DNA of 64,000 nt from Butyrivibrio proteoclasticus B316 (GTDB taxonomy: Bacteria > Bacillota > Clostridia > Lachnospirales > Lachnospiraceae): the NCBI RefSeq assembly GCF_000145035.1, contig NC_014387.1, forward strand, positions 752,276 to 816,275, given 5' to 3'. Below the pieces are notes generated by a model. It worked only from the letters and a program-made list of their open reading frames with translations, was not told the origin of the DNA and did no database searches. Made by a program: the position numbers and the translations under genes. Shown piece after piece: positions 43,418 through 51,510 of the stretch. Every line of letters begins with the position of its first letter. Within the stretch, counting starts at the first letter, position 1.

Positions 43418-43481
43418 ATGAAAAGATATGTAATCGCTCAGTAATCTGAGCTTAAAATACAATGAATAATTAAGCTCAGAT
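43418..43481 (+). other. Tiny ORF with strong RBS followed by an inverted repeat
   Basis: GAAAGGAGAAGGTGT leads into an 8-codon ORF (MKRYVIAQ, 43418-43444). It overlaps a perfect 12-bp inverted repeat, ATCTGAGCTTAA (43444-43455) and TTAAGCTCAGAT (43470-43481). It could be a leader peptide with an attenuator for the gene at 43508, or the stub of a deleted gene. CTCAACTTT (43328-43336) and AAAGTTGAG (43347-43355) form another hairpin upstream. Confidence 0.35.
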
Positions 43482-43507
43482 GAATCCTTAAAAGAATAGG
43501 AGGATTT

Positions 43508-44072
43508 ATGAGCTATATTAAAGCAGAAACAATTCTATTATCATGTAATATCAGATATGCCCAAGAAAGCAGGAGAGCATATAGTACTAGATAAGAGCCA
43601 TCCTAATGGTGTTCATAAGAGAGTATATGACCATATCAAGACAGTTGAAGACATATACAACAATCCGGATAAATACAAGGATGTAGAGCTAGACTATTCA
43701 GTAATGGTTGCGCTTCGAGAACTTGCACTTGAGAAAGTAAGAAAGCAAAAGTATCCGCAGTATCCTTCAAGGATGGCATCGATTTATGTTTCAAAATCGT
43801 TTAAAGAAGCAGAACAATGGGGTGATTATTTTGCTAAACTTGGTCGTCCAACGTATGGAATTGCAAAGATCAATGTTAATGGAAATACCTATGAAGGCGA
43901 TGCATATAAGTGCTTTGATGGATGCGTCTCCGAAGAAGAAAATCTTAAAATGGCTGAAGCATACTGGAGCAATGGAGAAAATGCAGACGGCCATAGGGTA
44001 ATTTTAGAGATTCTTGCAGATGGGGATATTGAGGTTGTTGAGATAGTAAAAGAAATCAATGCTAATATCTGA
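43508..44072 (+). pseudogene. DUF2441-like protein with a broken start
   Basis: A good start (AGGAGG then ATG at 43508) reads MSYIKAE and then leaves the frame. The DUF2441-like frame (FYYHVISDMPKKAGEHIVLD...) has no start with a ribosome binding site before the ATG at 43557. A one-base insertion at about 43521-43535 would explain this. From 43557 the reading frame gives 171 residues with conserved VALRELALEKVRKQKYP and KCFDGCVSEEENLKMAEAYW. The function of the family is unknown. Confidence 0.55.
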
Positions 44073-44103
44073 GATATAGATTCTTTAGGGAGTTCAGAAC
44101 AAA

Positions 44104-44655
44104 ATGCATATTTTATTGGAAACAGATAGATTAAAAATAACAGAAATGACAATGGATATGGCAATGGATGTTCACAAAAACTCATTGGATGAGGATATTA
44201 GAAGATTCGTTCCTGATGAAGTTTTTGAGACACTTGAAGATGCAAAGGAAACTATAGAATTCATAATGTCACAGTATAACGCTACTGAAGGACCGCTTAT
44301 CTACGCGCTGATTACAAAGGAAGAAGATACGAATATAGGTTATGTGCAGTTGGTTCCAATCGGTGATGGTAAATGGGAAATTGGATATCATGTAGCAAAA
44401 CAGTACACCGGAAAGGGGTATGCTACAGAGGCAGTAAACGCTTTCCTCCCAGTGATAACAGAACGAGTTGGTATTTCAGAAGTTTATGGTATTCGCCTTC
44501 TAGAGAATAAAGCATCAGGCAGAGTTCTGGAAAAATGTGGATTCGAAACCTTTTTTACCGGAGAAGGTCCATATCATGACGGAGTATATGAAATCAGTAA
44601 GAGCGTTTGGAAGAAAGCGGTTAGCGGATACTGTTTACAGCAAGGAGGAGTATGA
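44104..44655 (+). CDS. GNAT acetyltransferase, RimJ/RimL-like
   Basis: 183 residues. N-terminal ETDRLKITEMT and the acetyl-CoA pyrophosphate loop around QYTGKGYATEAVNAF are typical of the ribosomal-protein acetyltransferase branch, though the substrate cannot be told. GGGAG precedes the ATG. The last 80 nt overlap the next gene in another frame. Confidence 0.85.
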   Translation: MHILLETDRLKITEMTMDMAMDVHKNSLDEDIRRFVPDEVFETLEDAKETIEFIMSQYNATEGPLIYALITKEEDTNIGYVQLVPIGDGKWEIGYHVAKQYTGKGYATEAVNAFLPVITERVGISEVYGIRLLENKASGRVLEKCGFETFFTGEGPYHDGVYEISKSVWKKAVSGYCLQQGGV

Positions 44656-45364
44656 ACTTGAAGAACTGCTTGGACAATTATTATCAGAAGCAGGCAAGGT
44701 AGGTAGCGTTTCCGACAATCCGTTCCTTGAAGAAATATACAAGTACAGTGAATGGATCAGATATGATGAATATACAGCATATGTATTTTTGATGAGGGAT
44801 GCATTGCTCCCGTATATATACTTCCGCAGTAAGAATCGGGATAATCTCTATCCGTGGCTGATCAGCCGCAAATTTCTGAGGGAAATTACAGAAATAGATG
44901 ACATGGATGATGATATCCGTATTCCTCTTTATGGGGCGCTTGAAAAAGGCCATGTTTCGTATGATAGATATTTTCCTTTCTGCCGAGAAGAAATACTCGA
45001 AGCACTTGATGAATACCCGGAATTGAAAAAGATTCTTTCTGATATGCTCGGAACCATTAAACAGAACAGGATTGTGGTGATCGAATCGGGCTATATGGGA
45101 ACGATCCCTATGATGTTGGCGGCCCTGGATAGCAGAGTGAATTTCAGACTGTTCACAACAGCTCCATTCCTTTACGATACATACCAGGATAAGATCTTCT
45201 GCCGCAGATACGAGGATATTCGCAAGTTTGAGACCATGTATTCGCAGGATCTTTTTATGCAGTATTCTTCTTGGCGGGACGGAAAGTTTTATGTGAATAT
45301 AACCACTGACGATATAGTGCGAGAGCAATCACTCACTGAAATTAAGATGTTTTTGAAGGGGTGA
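44576..45364 (+). CDS. Conserved-looking protein of unknown function
   Basis: 262 residues from the ATG at 44576. Acidic and helical at first, with VVIESGYMGTIPMMLAALDSRV near residues 169-190, a loop that resembles phosphoribosyltransferase-like domains but is not enough to name it. It overlaps the acetyltransferase gene by 80 nt, more than usual; an ATG at 44588 has GGAG too close. I do not recognise the family. Confidence 0.55.
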   Translation: MTEYMKSVRAFGRKRLADTVYSKEEYELEELLGQLLSEAGKVGSVSDNPFLEEIYKYSEWIRYDEYTAYVFLMRDALLPYIYFRSKNRDNLYPWLISRKFLREITEIDDMDDDIRIPLYGALEKGHVSYDRYFPFCREEILEALDEYPELKKILSDMLGTIKQNRIVVIESGYMGTIPMMLAALDSRVNFRLFTTAPFLYDTYQDKIFCRRYEDIRKFETMYSQDLFMQYSSWRDGKFYVNITTDDIVREQSLTEIKMFLKG

Positions 45365-45425
45365 ATAGAACGTTCTCTCGTAATATAAATAATTAACATC
45401 AAGAGAAAGACCAAAGAGAGCGACC

Positions 45426-46775
45426 ATGACAAATATAGAACAGACCACACAAAATATGACCTCTGGAAACAGTATGAAACAGATCATACTGTTCTTTTTG
45501 CCCTTATTATGGGGAAATCTTTTCCAACAACTATATAGTCTTGTGGATAGCATTATAGTTGGCAAGGGAATCTCGGATCAGGCGCTGGCTGCTGTTGGGG
45601 CAACCGGGACACTTAACTTCCTTATACTTGGATTTGTTGTGGGGATGACCAGAGGATTTGGCATAACCTTTGCCCAGAGCTTTGGAAAAAACGATATGGC
45701 TATGCTGAATGCATACATCAGAGCAGCCAAGAAGCTCAGTATCATGTTTGGAATGGCCTTTACTGTTGTATGCGTTTCTTTGCTCAATAAGATGCTGACG
45801 TTCTTGAACACTCCTGAAGATATCTTTGACGATTCGTATAGATATTTTGCTGTGATCTTATTGGGAATTGTAGTGACGGTTATGAATAACCTTGAGATTA
45901 CAATTCTCCAGTCAATGGGAGATTCCAGAACGCCCCTCACTGCTATGATCTGTTCATCACTCGTGAACATCATGCTTGATATTATTTTCATAATGGCCTT
46001 TGGCACAGGAGTTGTCGGAGCAGCAGTGGCAACAGTGGTCTCTCAGTTTGTATCATACCTTTTGTGCCTTAAAAAGCTTAGAACCATCGATTTTATGAGT
46101 CTGGGAAAAGACACGTCAGAAATAGCAGATGAAAAGAATATTTTGGTTGAACTGATGAAAATAGGACTTCCTGTGGCACTTATGAATTCGGTCACAGCTG
46201 CAGGGGCCATGGTATTGCAGTACTTCGTAAATCTTATGGGAAGCGCATATGTGGCAGCCTATTCAGCCTGCATGAAATTTGCATCACTCTTTGAGCAGTT
46301 CGGAATGTCCGTAGGTCTTTCCATGATGACCTTTGTGGGGCAAAATAAGGGCGCTGGCAAATATGACAGGATACGCACAGGAGTAAGACAGGGCCTGATG
46401 CTCTCTACACTTGTGAATGTGCCTATATCGCTCCTTATGATATTTGTGCCCGGAAGCCTGGCAAGGATGCTGCTGACTGACAACATGATAATCGGTTATT
46501 GTACCGATTTCATGCCGATCATGGGAATAAGCTTTTTTGCCCTGGGATGGCTTTTTGTATACAGATACTCTGTTCAGGGGTTGGGCAATACCTTTATACC
46601 AATGCTCTCAGGCGGGCTCGAAGTCATTATGAGACTGATCTTTGGCTTTTTGGTAGGAAGGAACGGATTTAAGGGAATTGCCATTTCTGAAGTATCTGCA
46701 TGGATAGGCGCTTTTCTGATGCTCATGGTGACATACTATTGTTTAATTGGCAAAAGAACTAAAGCAATAGCATAA
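45426..46775 (+). CDS. MATE-family efflux transporter
   Basis: 449 residues, twelve predicted membrane segments, two related halves. It exchanges Na+ or H+ for organic cations and drugs. The N-terminal block FLPLLWGNLFQQLYSLVDSIIVG is typical. It stands alone with a weak ribosome binding site. A truncated MATE start of the same family is found at 51227. Confidence 0.9.
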   Translation: MTNIEQTTQNMTSGNSMKQIILFFLPLLWGNLFQQLYSLVDSIIVGKGISDQALAAVGATGTLNFLILGFVVGMTRGFGITFAQSFGKNDMAMLNAYIRAAKKLSIMFGMAFTVVCVSLLNKMLTFLNTPEDIFDDSYRYFAVILLGIVVTVMNNLEITILQSMGDSRTPLTAMICSSLVNIMLDIIFIMAFGTGVVGAAVATVVSQFVSYLLCLKKLRTIDFMSLGKDTSEIADEKNILVELMKIGLPVALMNSVTAAGAMVLQYFVNLMGSAYVAAYSACMKFASLFEQFGMSVGLSMMTFVGQNKGAGKYDRIRTGVRQGLMLSTLVNVPISLLMIFVPGSLARMLLTDNMIIGYCTDFMPIMGISFFALGWLFVYRYSVQGLGNTFIPMLSGGLEVIMRLIFGFLVGRNGFKGIAISEVSAWIGAFLMLMVTYYCLIGKRTKAIA

Positions 46776-46867
46776 AGTAGCAATAAAAAGACTCCCTGGA
46801 TTTTTTATTAAAATGTAAAAAAGCACCATGGAATAATATTGGATTAACCGAGGAGAGAAGATAGATT

Positions 46868-47932
46868 ATGGACAAATCATGGTCAGAAAACAATAAAGAA
46901 ATACAGAAATTGTTGATGAAGGAAGCAACCTTTAAAGAGGCTATTCAGAAGCTTTTGGCTTTCCGAGAGGAAATGTTCGAGCAGATCACTCAGATTGTGA
47001 GTGGATATCCGGATGAGGCCTTTGCTAAAATGCCCTTTGCGGGTGCGGACGGATATCACAGTAAAACCCTTGCCTATTCTATCTGGCATATTTTCAGGAT
47101 TGAAGATATAGTTGCCCATGAGATGATAGCAGGGGATAGTCAAATTCTTTTTACAAATGACTTTCATAATCGCATTGGCGCACCTATTATTACTACGGGT
47201 AATGAACTTCAGGGGAACGAGATTGCAGAGTTTTCAGAAAAACTGAATATTAAAGAACTATATCTGTATGTAAAAGCTGTAAAGGAATCTACGGATCAGA
47301 TTCTTGGAGATTTGACATACAAGGATTTAAAGCAAAAATTCGGCGACGATGTAAAGGAAAAACTTATCCGCAGTAAATGTGTCAGTGAGAATGAGAATGC
47401 CTTTTGGCTGATTGATTACTGGTGCGGTAAGGATATAAAAGGACTGATTCAGATGCCATTTTGCCGTCACTGGATCATGCATATCGAAGCCATGCGCCGC
47501 ATCAAGAATAAACTCTGCAAGATAGCACGAAAGGGTGTTGATCCTGTTGCTTATTGTGGCTTTTCCTGTAATCACTGTTTTCTTTCAGAGTGGTGCGGAT
47601 CCTGCAGAACGAAGTACAATGTCTGCTCTTTTGCCACCTGTGCTGAGGACAGAACATGTCCGAATGTGAAATGCTGTAAGGAAAAAAATTTGGACGGATG
47701 TTATGAGTGTGATGAGCTCGAAAAATGCAATAAAGGATTCTATATTCCATCAAATGACGGAGCAAATGCAGCAAAGGCTCAGGCATTATATATAAGGAAA
47801 TACGGAAAGAAGGCGTTCCTCAAGGTTCATGACAGACTACATGAGAAATATGACTTCCAAAAGACACAGGAAGTTTTAGGACAGGATTATAGGGAAGGAC
47901 TGAGAATTCTGGAGGAAAGCTATATGGAATAA
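46868..47932 (+). CDS. DinB-like domain fused to a Cys-rich DUF3795 domain
   Basis: 354 residues. Residues 25-220 look like a DinB four-helix bundle with metal histidines (WHIFRIEDIVAHE; FCRHWIMHIEAM). Residues 235-350 are DUF3795-like with about 16 cysteines (YCGFSCNHCFLSEWCGSC; CAEDRTCPNVKCC). The first part suggests a thiol-dependent transferase, the second a zinc or Fe-S ribbon. The fusion is unusual. GAGGAGAG precedes the ATG. Confidence 0.7.
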   Translation: MDKSWSENNKEIQKLLMKEATFKEAIQKLLAFREEMFEQITQIVSGYPDEAFAKMPFAGADGYHSKTLAYSIWHIFRIEDIVAHEMIAGDSQILFTNDFHNRIGAPIITTGNELQGNEIAEFSEKLNIKELYLYVKAVKESTDQILGDLTYKDLKQKFGDDVKEKLIRSKCVSENENAFWLIDYWCGKDIKGLIQMPFCRHWIMHIEAMRRIKNKLCKIARKGVDPVAYCGFSCNHCFLSEWCGSCRTKYNVCSFATCAEDRTCPNVKCCKEKNLDGCYECDELEKCNKGFYIPSNDGANAAKAQALYIRKYGKKAFLKVHDRLHEKYDFQKTQEVLGQDYREGLRILEESYME

Positions 47933-47953
47933 GGAACTGGAAGGAGACTGGAC

Positions 47954-48076
47954 ATGAATATAAGGCAAGCTAAGCCATCGGATGCTTCTAGAATTGCAGA
48001 AATGATTGTTACAAATTATAGAAAGCAGGAAGTTCCGGTTGACAGCGAGTTTTCTGTCAATTATACTTACAACTAA
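47954..48076 (+). pseudogene. N-terminal fragment of a GNAT acetyltransferase
   Basis: 40 codons beginning MNIRQAKPSDASRIAEM, a standard GNAT start, then a stop at 48074. The acetyl-CoA loop and all of the catalytic part are missing. AAGGAG precedes the ATG. Confidence 0.65.
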
Positions 48077-48099
48077 CAATTTTCAGAAAGAGAGACGCT

Positions 48100-48213
48100 A
48101 TGGTAAGATTAAATCTCGTCACAACATATAGAGTCAATAAGACATCCGTGAATATGATTCAGGGGTATGATTTTGATATGTGTGATGAGGTTAAGGTGAT
48201 TTGTAAGGCATAG
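48100..48213 (+). CDS. Small hypothetical ORF of 37 codons
   Basis: Starts MVRLNLVTTYRVNKTSV and ends VKVICKA. It has AAAGAGAGACGC rather than a clean ribosome binding site. It may be the remaining end of a deleted gene next to the GNAT fragment. Not recognised. Confidence 0.3.
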   Translation: MVRLNLVTTYRVNKTSVNMIQGYDFDMCDEVKVICKA

Positions 48214-48243
48214 ACATTGCTTTATAACTGATATAGTTTACAG

Positions 48244-48281
48244 AGCTTCATCAAGCAATAGTTTGATGGGGCTTATTTTTT
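48244..48281 (+). terminator. Terminator before the acetyltransferase gene
   Basis: AGCTTCATCAA and TTTGATGGGGCT pair with one mismatch region around a short loop and are followed by TTATTTTTTT. Confidence 0.7.
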
Positions 48282-48312
48282 TCATGAATAATCAGAATAT
48301 TAGGAGGTTGCT

Positions 48313-48867
48313 ATGAGAATAAAGGAGCAGAAATATCTATTACCGGATGGACGAGAGGTTATCATTAAGAGTGCAGGCCCGGAGGATGCTATGAAGATAA
48401 AGCTTCACAGGGAAGCAACTGCTAATGAAACACATTTTATGGCAAGAGAACCTGAAGATGGTCAGTTATGTCTTGAGAGAATCACAGAGATTCTTGGAAG
48501 CATTGCAGAAAGTGACAGAGACTTCATGGTAAATGCCTATATTGGAGATGAGCTGGTTGGGGATCTTGGCGTAACCCTCATAAGGCCACATGTTAAATAC
48601 CTTCATCGCGCCTATCTTGGGATGTCAATTCGCCAAATGTACACAGGAATGGGACTCGGAAGCTTCATGATGCAGATTGCGTTGGATCAGGCGAAGGCAA
48701 ATGGTTTTGAGCAGGTAGAACTGGGAGTTTACAGCGATAATGACAGAGCAAGGCATATGTACAGGAAGATGGGATTCAAGGAATATGGGATGAATCCAAG
48801 AGCTTTCAAGCTAAAGGACGGAACATACCGAGATGAGATTATAATGGCAAATATATTTGCGGGTTAA
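48313..48867 (+). CDS. GNAT family N-acetyltransferase
   Basis: 184 residues. The acetyl-CoA loop is in IRQMYTGMGLGSFMMQ, followed by ELGVYSDNDRARHMYRKMGF, the classical motif B. Substrate unknown. AGGAGG lies before the ATG, and it has its own terminator upstream. Confidence 0.85.
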   Translation: MRIKEQKYLLPDGREVIIKSAGPEDAMKIKLHREATANETHFMAREPEDGQLCLERITEILGSIAESDRDFMVNAYIGDELVGDLGVTLIRPHVKYLHRAYLGMSIRQMYTGMGLGSFMMQIALDQAKANGFEQVELGVYSDNDRARHMYRKMGFKEYGMNPRAFKLKDGTYRDEIIMANIFAG

Positions 48868-48895
48868 ATCCCGAAGCTTTTTCTTTGGAATTGTG

Positions 48896-48947
48896 TTGAC
48901 AAAAAATATGTAACATATTACATTGTTTCATATAGGTAATATATTAC
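48896..48947 (+). promoter_or_regulatory. Promoter and palindromic operators of the MarR gene
   Basis: TTGACA (48896-48901) and TACATT (48919-48924), 17-bp spacer. ATGTAA-CATA-TTACAT (48908-48923) covers the spacer and -10; the perfect palindrome GTAATATATTAC (48936-48947) lies at the start site. Both share the GTAA/TTAC arms, 27 bp centre to centre or so, as expected for an autoregulating MarR protein. Confidence 0.75.
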
Positions 48948-48967
48948 ATATTATAAAAGGAGCTCAC

Positions 48968-49447
48968 ATGAATTACGATGAAGCAATGAATATCGAAAAA
49001 GTAACGTTTGGAGATATGCCTCCACAGCCGTTTTTACTCGGATTACTCAGTGCATTTGATAACAGATATCAGGCTGCAGCAGATGCATATTTCAAGGAGA
49101 TTACCTGGAAACAGTTCTTTGCAATAATCTGTATCAACCTATGCAAGGAACCTCCGACGTTAAATGAGCTTTCTGATGTAATGGGAAGTTCTCATCAAAA
49201 TGTGAAGCAGATTTTACTTAAGCTTGAGAAAAAGGGGTTTGTCTCTGCAGTTCCTGATGATAAAGACAAGCGAAAGCAACGGATCTTTGTCACAGATAAA
49301 TGCAGGACTTTTTTGGAACAGAATGACAATAACGGCCAACAGAGCCAATATGTCATCGGAAGAATATTTGATGGAATCGATGAAAAGAGCCTTCAGACTA
49401 CCATACAAACTATCATGAAAATGGAAAGGAATTTGAGCGAGTTATGA
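48968..49447 (+). CDS. MarR-family regulator
   Basis: 159 residues from the ATG after AAAAGGAG; the longer frame from 48923 runs through the operator. Winged helix at about 45-110 (LNELSDVMGSSHQNVKQILLKLEKKGF, then DDKDKRKQRIFVT in the wing). It overlaps the flavodoxin gene by four bases (ATGA), so it probably represses its own operon. Confidence 0.85.
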   Translation: MNYDEAMNIEKVTFGDMPPQPFLLGLLSAFDNRYQAAADAYFKEITWKQFFAIICINLCKEPPTLNELSDVMGSSHQNVKQILLKLEKKGFVSAVPDDKDKRKQRIFVTDKCRTFLEQNDNNGQQSQYVIGRIFDGIDEKSLQTTIQTIMKMERNLSEL

Positions 49448-49995
49448 AAACACTGATCATTTACACATCACAGACAGGATTTACTAAAAGATATGCAGAG
49501 TGGATTGCAGAGAAAACGGGCGGAGATTTACTTGAACTTAAGGATGCTCAGAAGAAGAGTGATGATTACTTCAAGGATTTTGATGCAATCTGCTACGGCG
49601 GTTGGCTTATGGCAGCGAATGTTGTTAAGGTTAAATGGTTCTTTGAAAAGGCCAATAACTGGAAGAATAAACGTCTTGCTTTGTTCTGTGTAGGAGGCAG
49701 CCCTAATGACAATCCTGATATAGATACTTTTCTTCAGAATACACTCACTAAGGAGCAGCATAAGTATATTAAAATATTCTACTGTCAGGGCGGTTTTAAC
49801 TATGAAAAGATGAAGACACCATCCAGACTTGCAATGAAGATGTTTGTATCAACTCTCAGGAATAAAAAAGATGCTACTGAGAAAGAAAAGGTCATGGCCG
49901 AGAAGATGGCTTCATCCTATGATATTTCTGATGTCAAATATATAGAACCTATAGTGGCTTATCTGTTGGAGAAAGATAATGAAAAGGCTGTTTAA
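49444..49995 (+). CDS. Flavodoxin-domain protein
   Basis: 183 residues. The FMN phosphate loop is TSQTGFTKRYA at residues 8-18, as in HemG-like flavodoxins. It probably carries electrons to an unknown partner. It is coupled to the MarR gene and overlaps the FMN-binding gene by 17 nt, giving a three-gene redox operon. Confidence 0.8.
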   Translation: MKTLIIYTSQTGFTKRYAEWIAEKTGGDLLELKDAQKKSDDYFKDFDAICYGGWLMAANVVKVKWFFEKANNWKNKRLALFCVGGSPNDNPDIDTFLQNTLTKEQHKYIKIFYCQGGFNYEKMKTPSRLAMKMFVSTLRNKKDATEKEKVMAEKMASSYDISDVKYIEPIVAYLLEKDNEKAV

Positions 49996-50212
49996 AACCC
50001 TGCTTGCAATAGTAATCGTAATTGTGGTGATCATCATATCTGCAGTCGCAATTGTTAGTGTCAGGATGAGTGGACAGGTCAAGGCTTTCGACAAATCAGG
50101 AATTGATCTGTCCCATGTTGCTGATGGTGTATATAATGGTCATAGTGAGACGGATCTGGTCAAGGTTGATGTTCAAGTAACAGTAGCTGATGGGAGAATA
50201 GAAGATAGATAA
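49979..50212 (+). pseudogene. FMN-binding domain protein, truncated
   Basis: 77 residues. One membrane segment (8-30) followed by the first part of an FMN-binding domain (VADGVYNGHSETDLVKVDVQVTVADGRIED), then a stop. The part with the SGAT flavinylation-type motif is absent, so about half of the domain has been lost. Confidence 0.6.
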
Positions 50213-50239
50213 TCGGCGAAGTATATAGGGGATTGCATT

Positions 50240-50698
50240 ATGGCTGACTTTACATGGCTTAAGAATTCTGTTCCTGACCAGTTACCGGTAAAACAGGTTT
50301 ATGGAATAGCATTTTCAGCAGATAACCTGGTTGTCTTGAGGATTGAGGACGGAAAATACAAATTGACCGGTGGAAAGCCTGAAAATGCTGAAACTTTTGA
50401 AGAGACATTGAAACGGGAATATATTGAAGAACTAAATATTGAACTGGAAGATATCCATTATCTTGGGTATTTATTGGTGGAGGATAATTCGGATAAGTAT
50501 GCTCAGGTAAGAATGATAGCGAAGATAAAAGATATTTATGAGAGTCATATTGATCCGGCTACAGGAAAAGTGTATGGGAGAGAGCTGGTAGCTGCTGATA
50601 GGGTAAAAGATTACCTTAAGTATTCTGATCGTGCAGGCAATGAAATGATTGATGATGCGGTACAACTTGCACAAGTAAGATATTTTCAAAGAATATGA
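50240..50698 (+). CDS. NUDIX hydrolase
   Basis: 152 residues. The Nudix box is complete: GGKPENAETFEETLKREYIE plus EL (GX5EX7REUXEEXGU-type) at residues 43-65. Such enzymes hydrolyse nucleoside diphosphate compounds; the substrate is unknown. No strong ribosome binding site is seen. A 54-bp tandem repeat begins 22 nt after its stop. Confidence 0.85.
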   Translation: MADFTWLKNSVPDQLPVKQVYGIAFSADNLVVLRIEDGKYKLTGGKPENAETFEETLKREYIEELNIELEDIHYLGYLLVEDNSDKYAQVRMIAKIKDIYESHIDPATGKVYGRELVAADRVKDYLKYSDRAGNEMIDDAVQLAQVRYFQRI

Positions 50699-50720
50699 AC
50701 AACTGGAGCTGGTGCAAAAC

Positions 50721-51044
50721 TGCCTATATATAGAATGTTGCGAATAGTGGCAGTTCAATTTGTGGCCGAAGTTCTGCCTATATTTCGGGTATTACCACTA
50801 GAGGCAGTTGATTTTACGTAGGGCAAACTGCCTTTATGCCGGGAGTGGCATTTTGTAGCAGTAAATAGCTGCCCCAAAATAATGCCTATATTGTGGGCGG
50901 GCTGGATATTGGCAGAACCGCTATTGATAATTGCAATGCCTATATTAGTTGAGAGCTGGATAGTGGCAGAATGACTAGTAATAAAAACACTGCTTCTATT
51001 GGGGATGTCCATGATATAGGCAGTATATCTTGATAGTCGATTCT
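50721..51044. repeat. 54-bp tandem repeat, six diverged units
   Basis: TGCC(T)-type boxes start at 50721, 50775, 50829, 50883, 50937 and 50991, and GGCAG-type boxes at 50749, 50803, 50857, 50911, 50965 and 51019; every step is exactly 54 bp. Between the boxes the units differ a lot. TGCC/GGCA can pair within or between units. The period equals 18 codons and the plus frame shows LPI...VAV-like repeats broken by stops, so it may be a decayed repeat protein. Confidence 0.8.
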
Positions 51045-51230
51045 ATTGGAACTATAAATGACAAGGAGGAATCTGCCCCAAAAGAGGTAACCAGATTTCT
51101 CAAGGATTATAATGTCGATGATAAATATCCTGGGGCAGATGTCTTAATGTACTATAACGATGTGCTTCTTTGCTATGGAATAACTGCAGAGGAGTTATGC
51201 AGTTATAATTTTGGAGGAACAGACGTATGA
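51030..51230 (+). pseudogene. C-terminal remnant of an unknown gene
   Basis: 66 codons from a TTG with no ribosome binding site. The sequence from EVTRFLKDYNVDDKYPGADV onward looks like a real protein end (LLCYGITAEELCSYNFGGTDV). It overlaps the MATE fragment start (GTATGA). Probably the tail of a gene whose front was replaced by, or derived from, the repeat array. Confidence 0.35.
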
Positions 51231-51349
51231 ATGAAGATCGGGATCTGACTAAGGGGAAACCGTTATCACTGATTTTAAGTTTTGCTTTTTCGTTGATAGT
51301 TGGTAATGTTTTTCCGCTTCTCTATATTTTGTATCTTTGCGGAGCTTGA
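51227..51349 (+). pseudogene. N-terminal fragment of a MATE transporter
   Basis: 40 codons (MNEDRDLTKGKPLSLILSF...) matching the usual MATE N-terminus and first membrane segment, then a TGA at 51347. GGAGG lies upstream. The remaining 400 codons are absent. Confidence 0.65.
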
Positions 51350-51510
51350 CGATCAATAAGTTGGCCGCTGACGGTGTAATAAATTGATTCAGCATTAAGA
51401 TTACTTTAAGATGCGCGTAATATTGGAAAATGCTAAAAATAGCTTTGAACTAAAAAATGACGGGTGATACGTAAGTTTTATTCCCAAAAATTAAGAAAGG
51501 GCATAGTCTG

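Noticed and set aside
50755..51012. 85-codon minus-strand ORF over the 54-bp repeat
   Set aside because: No ribosome binding site, and its length follows from the repeat period; listed as repeat instead.
50721..51044. CRISPR array or integron cassette sites
   Set aside because: The 54-bp units have no conserved repeat plus variable spacer pattern, no cas or integron integrase is present, and only short boxes are kept.
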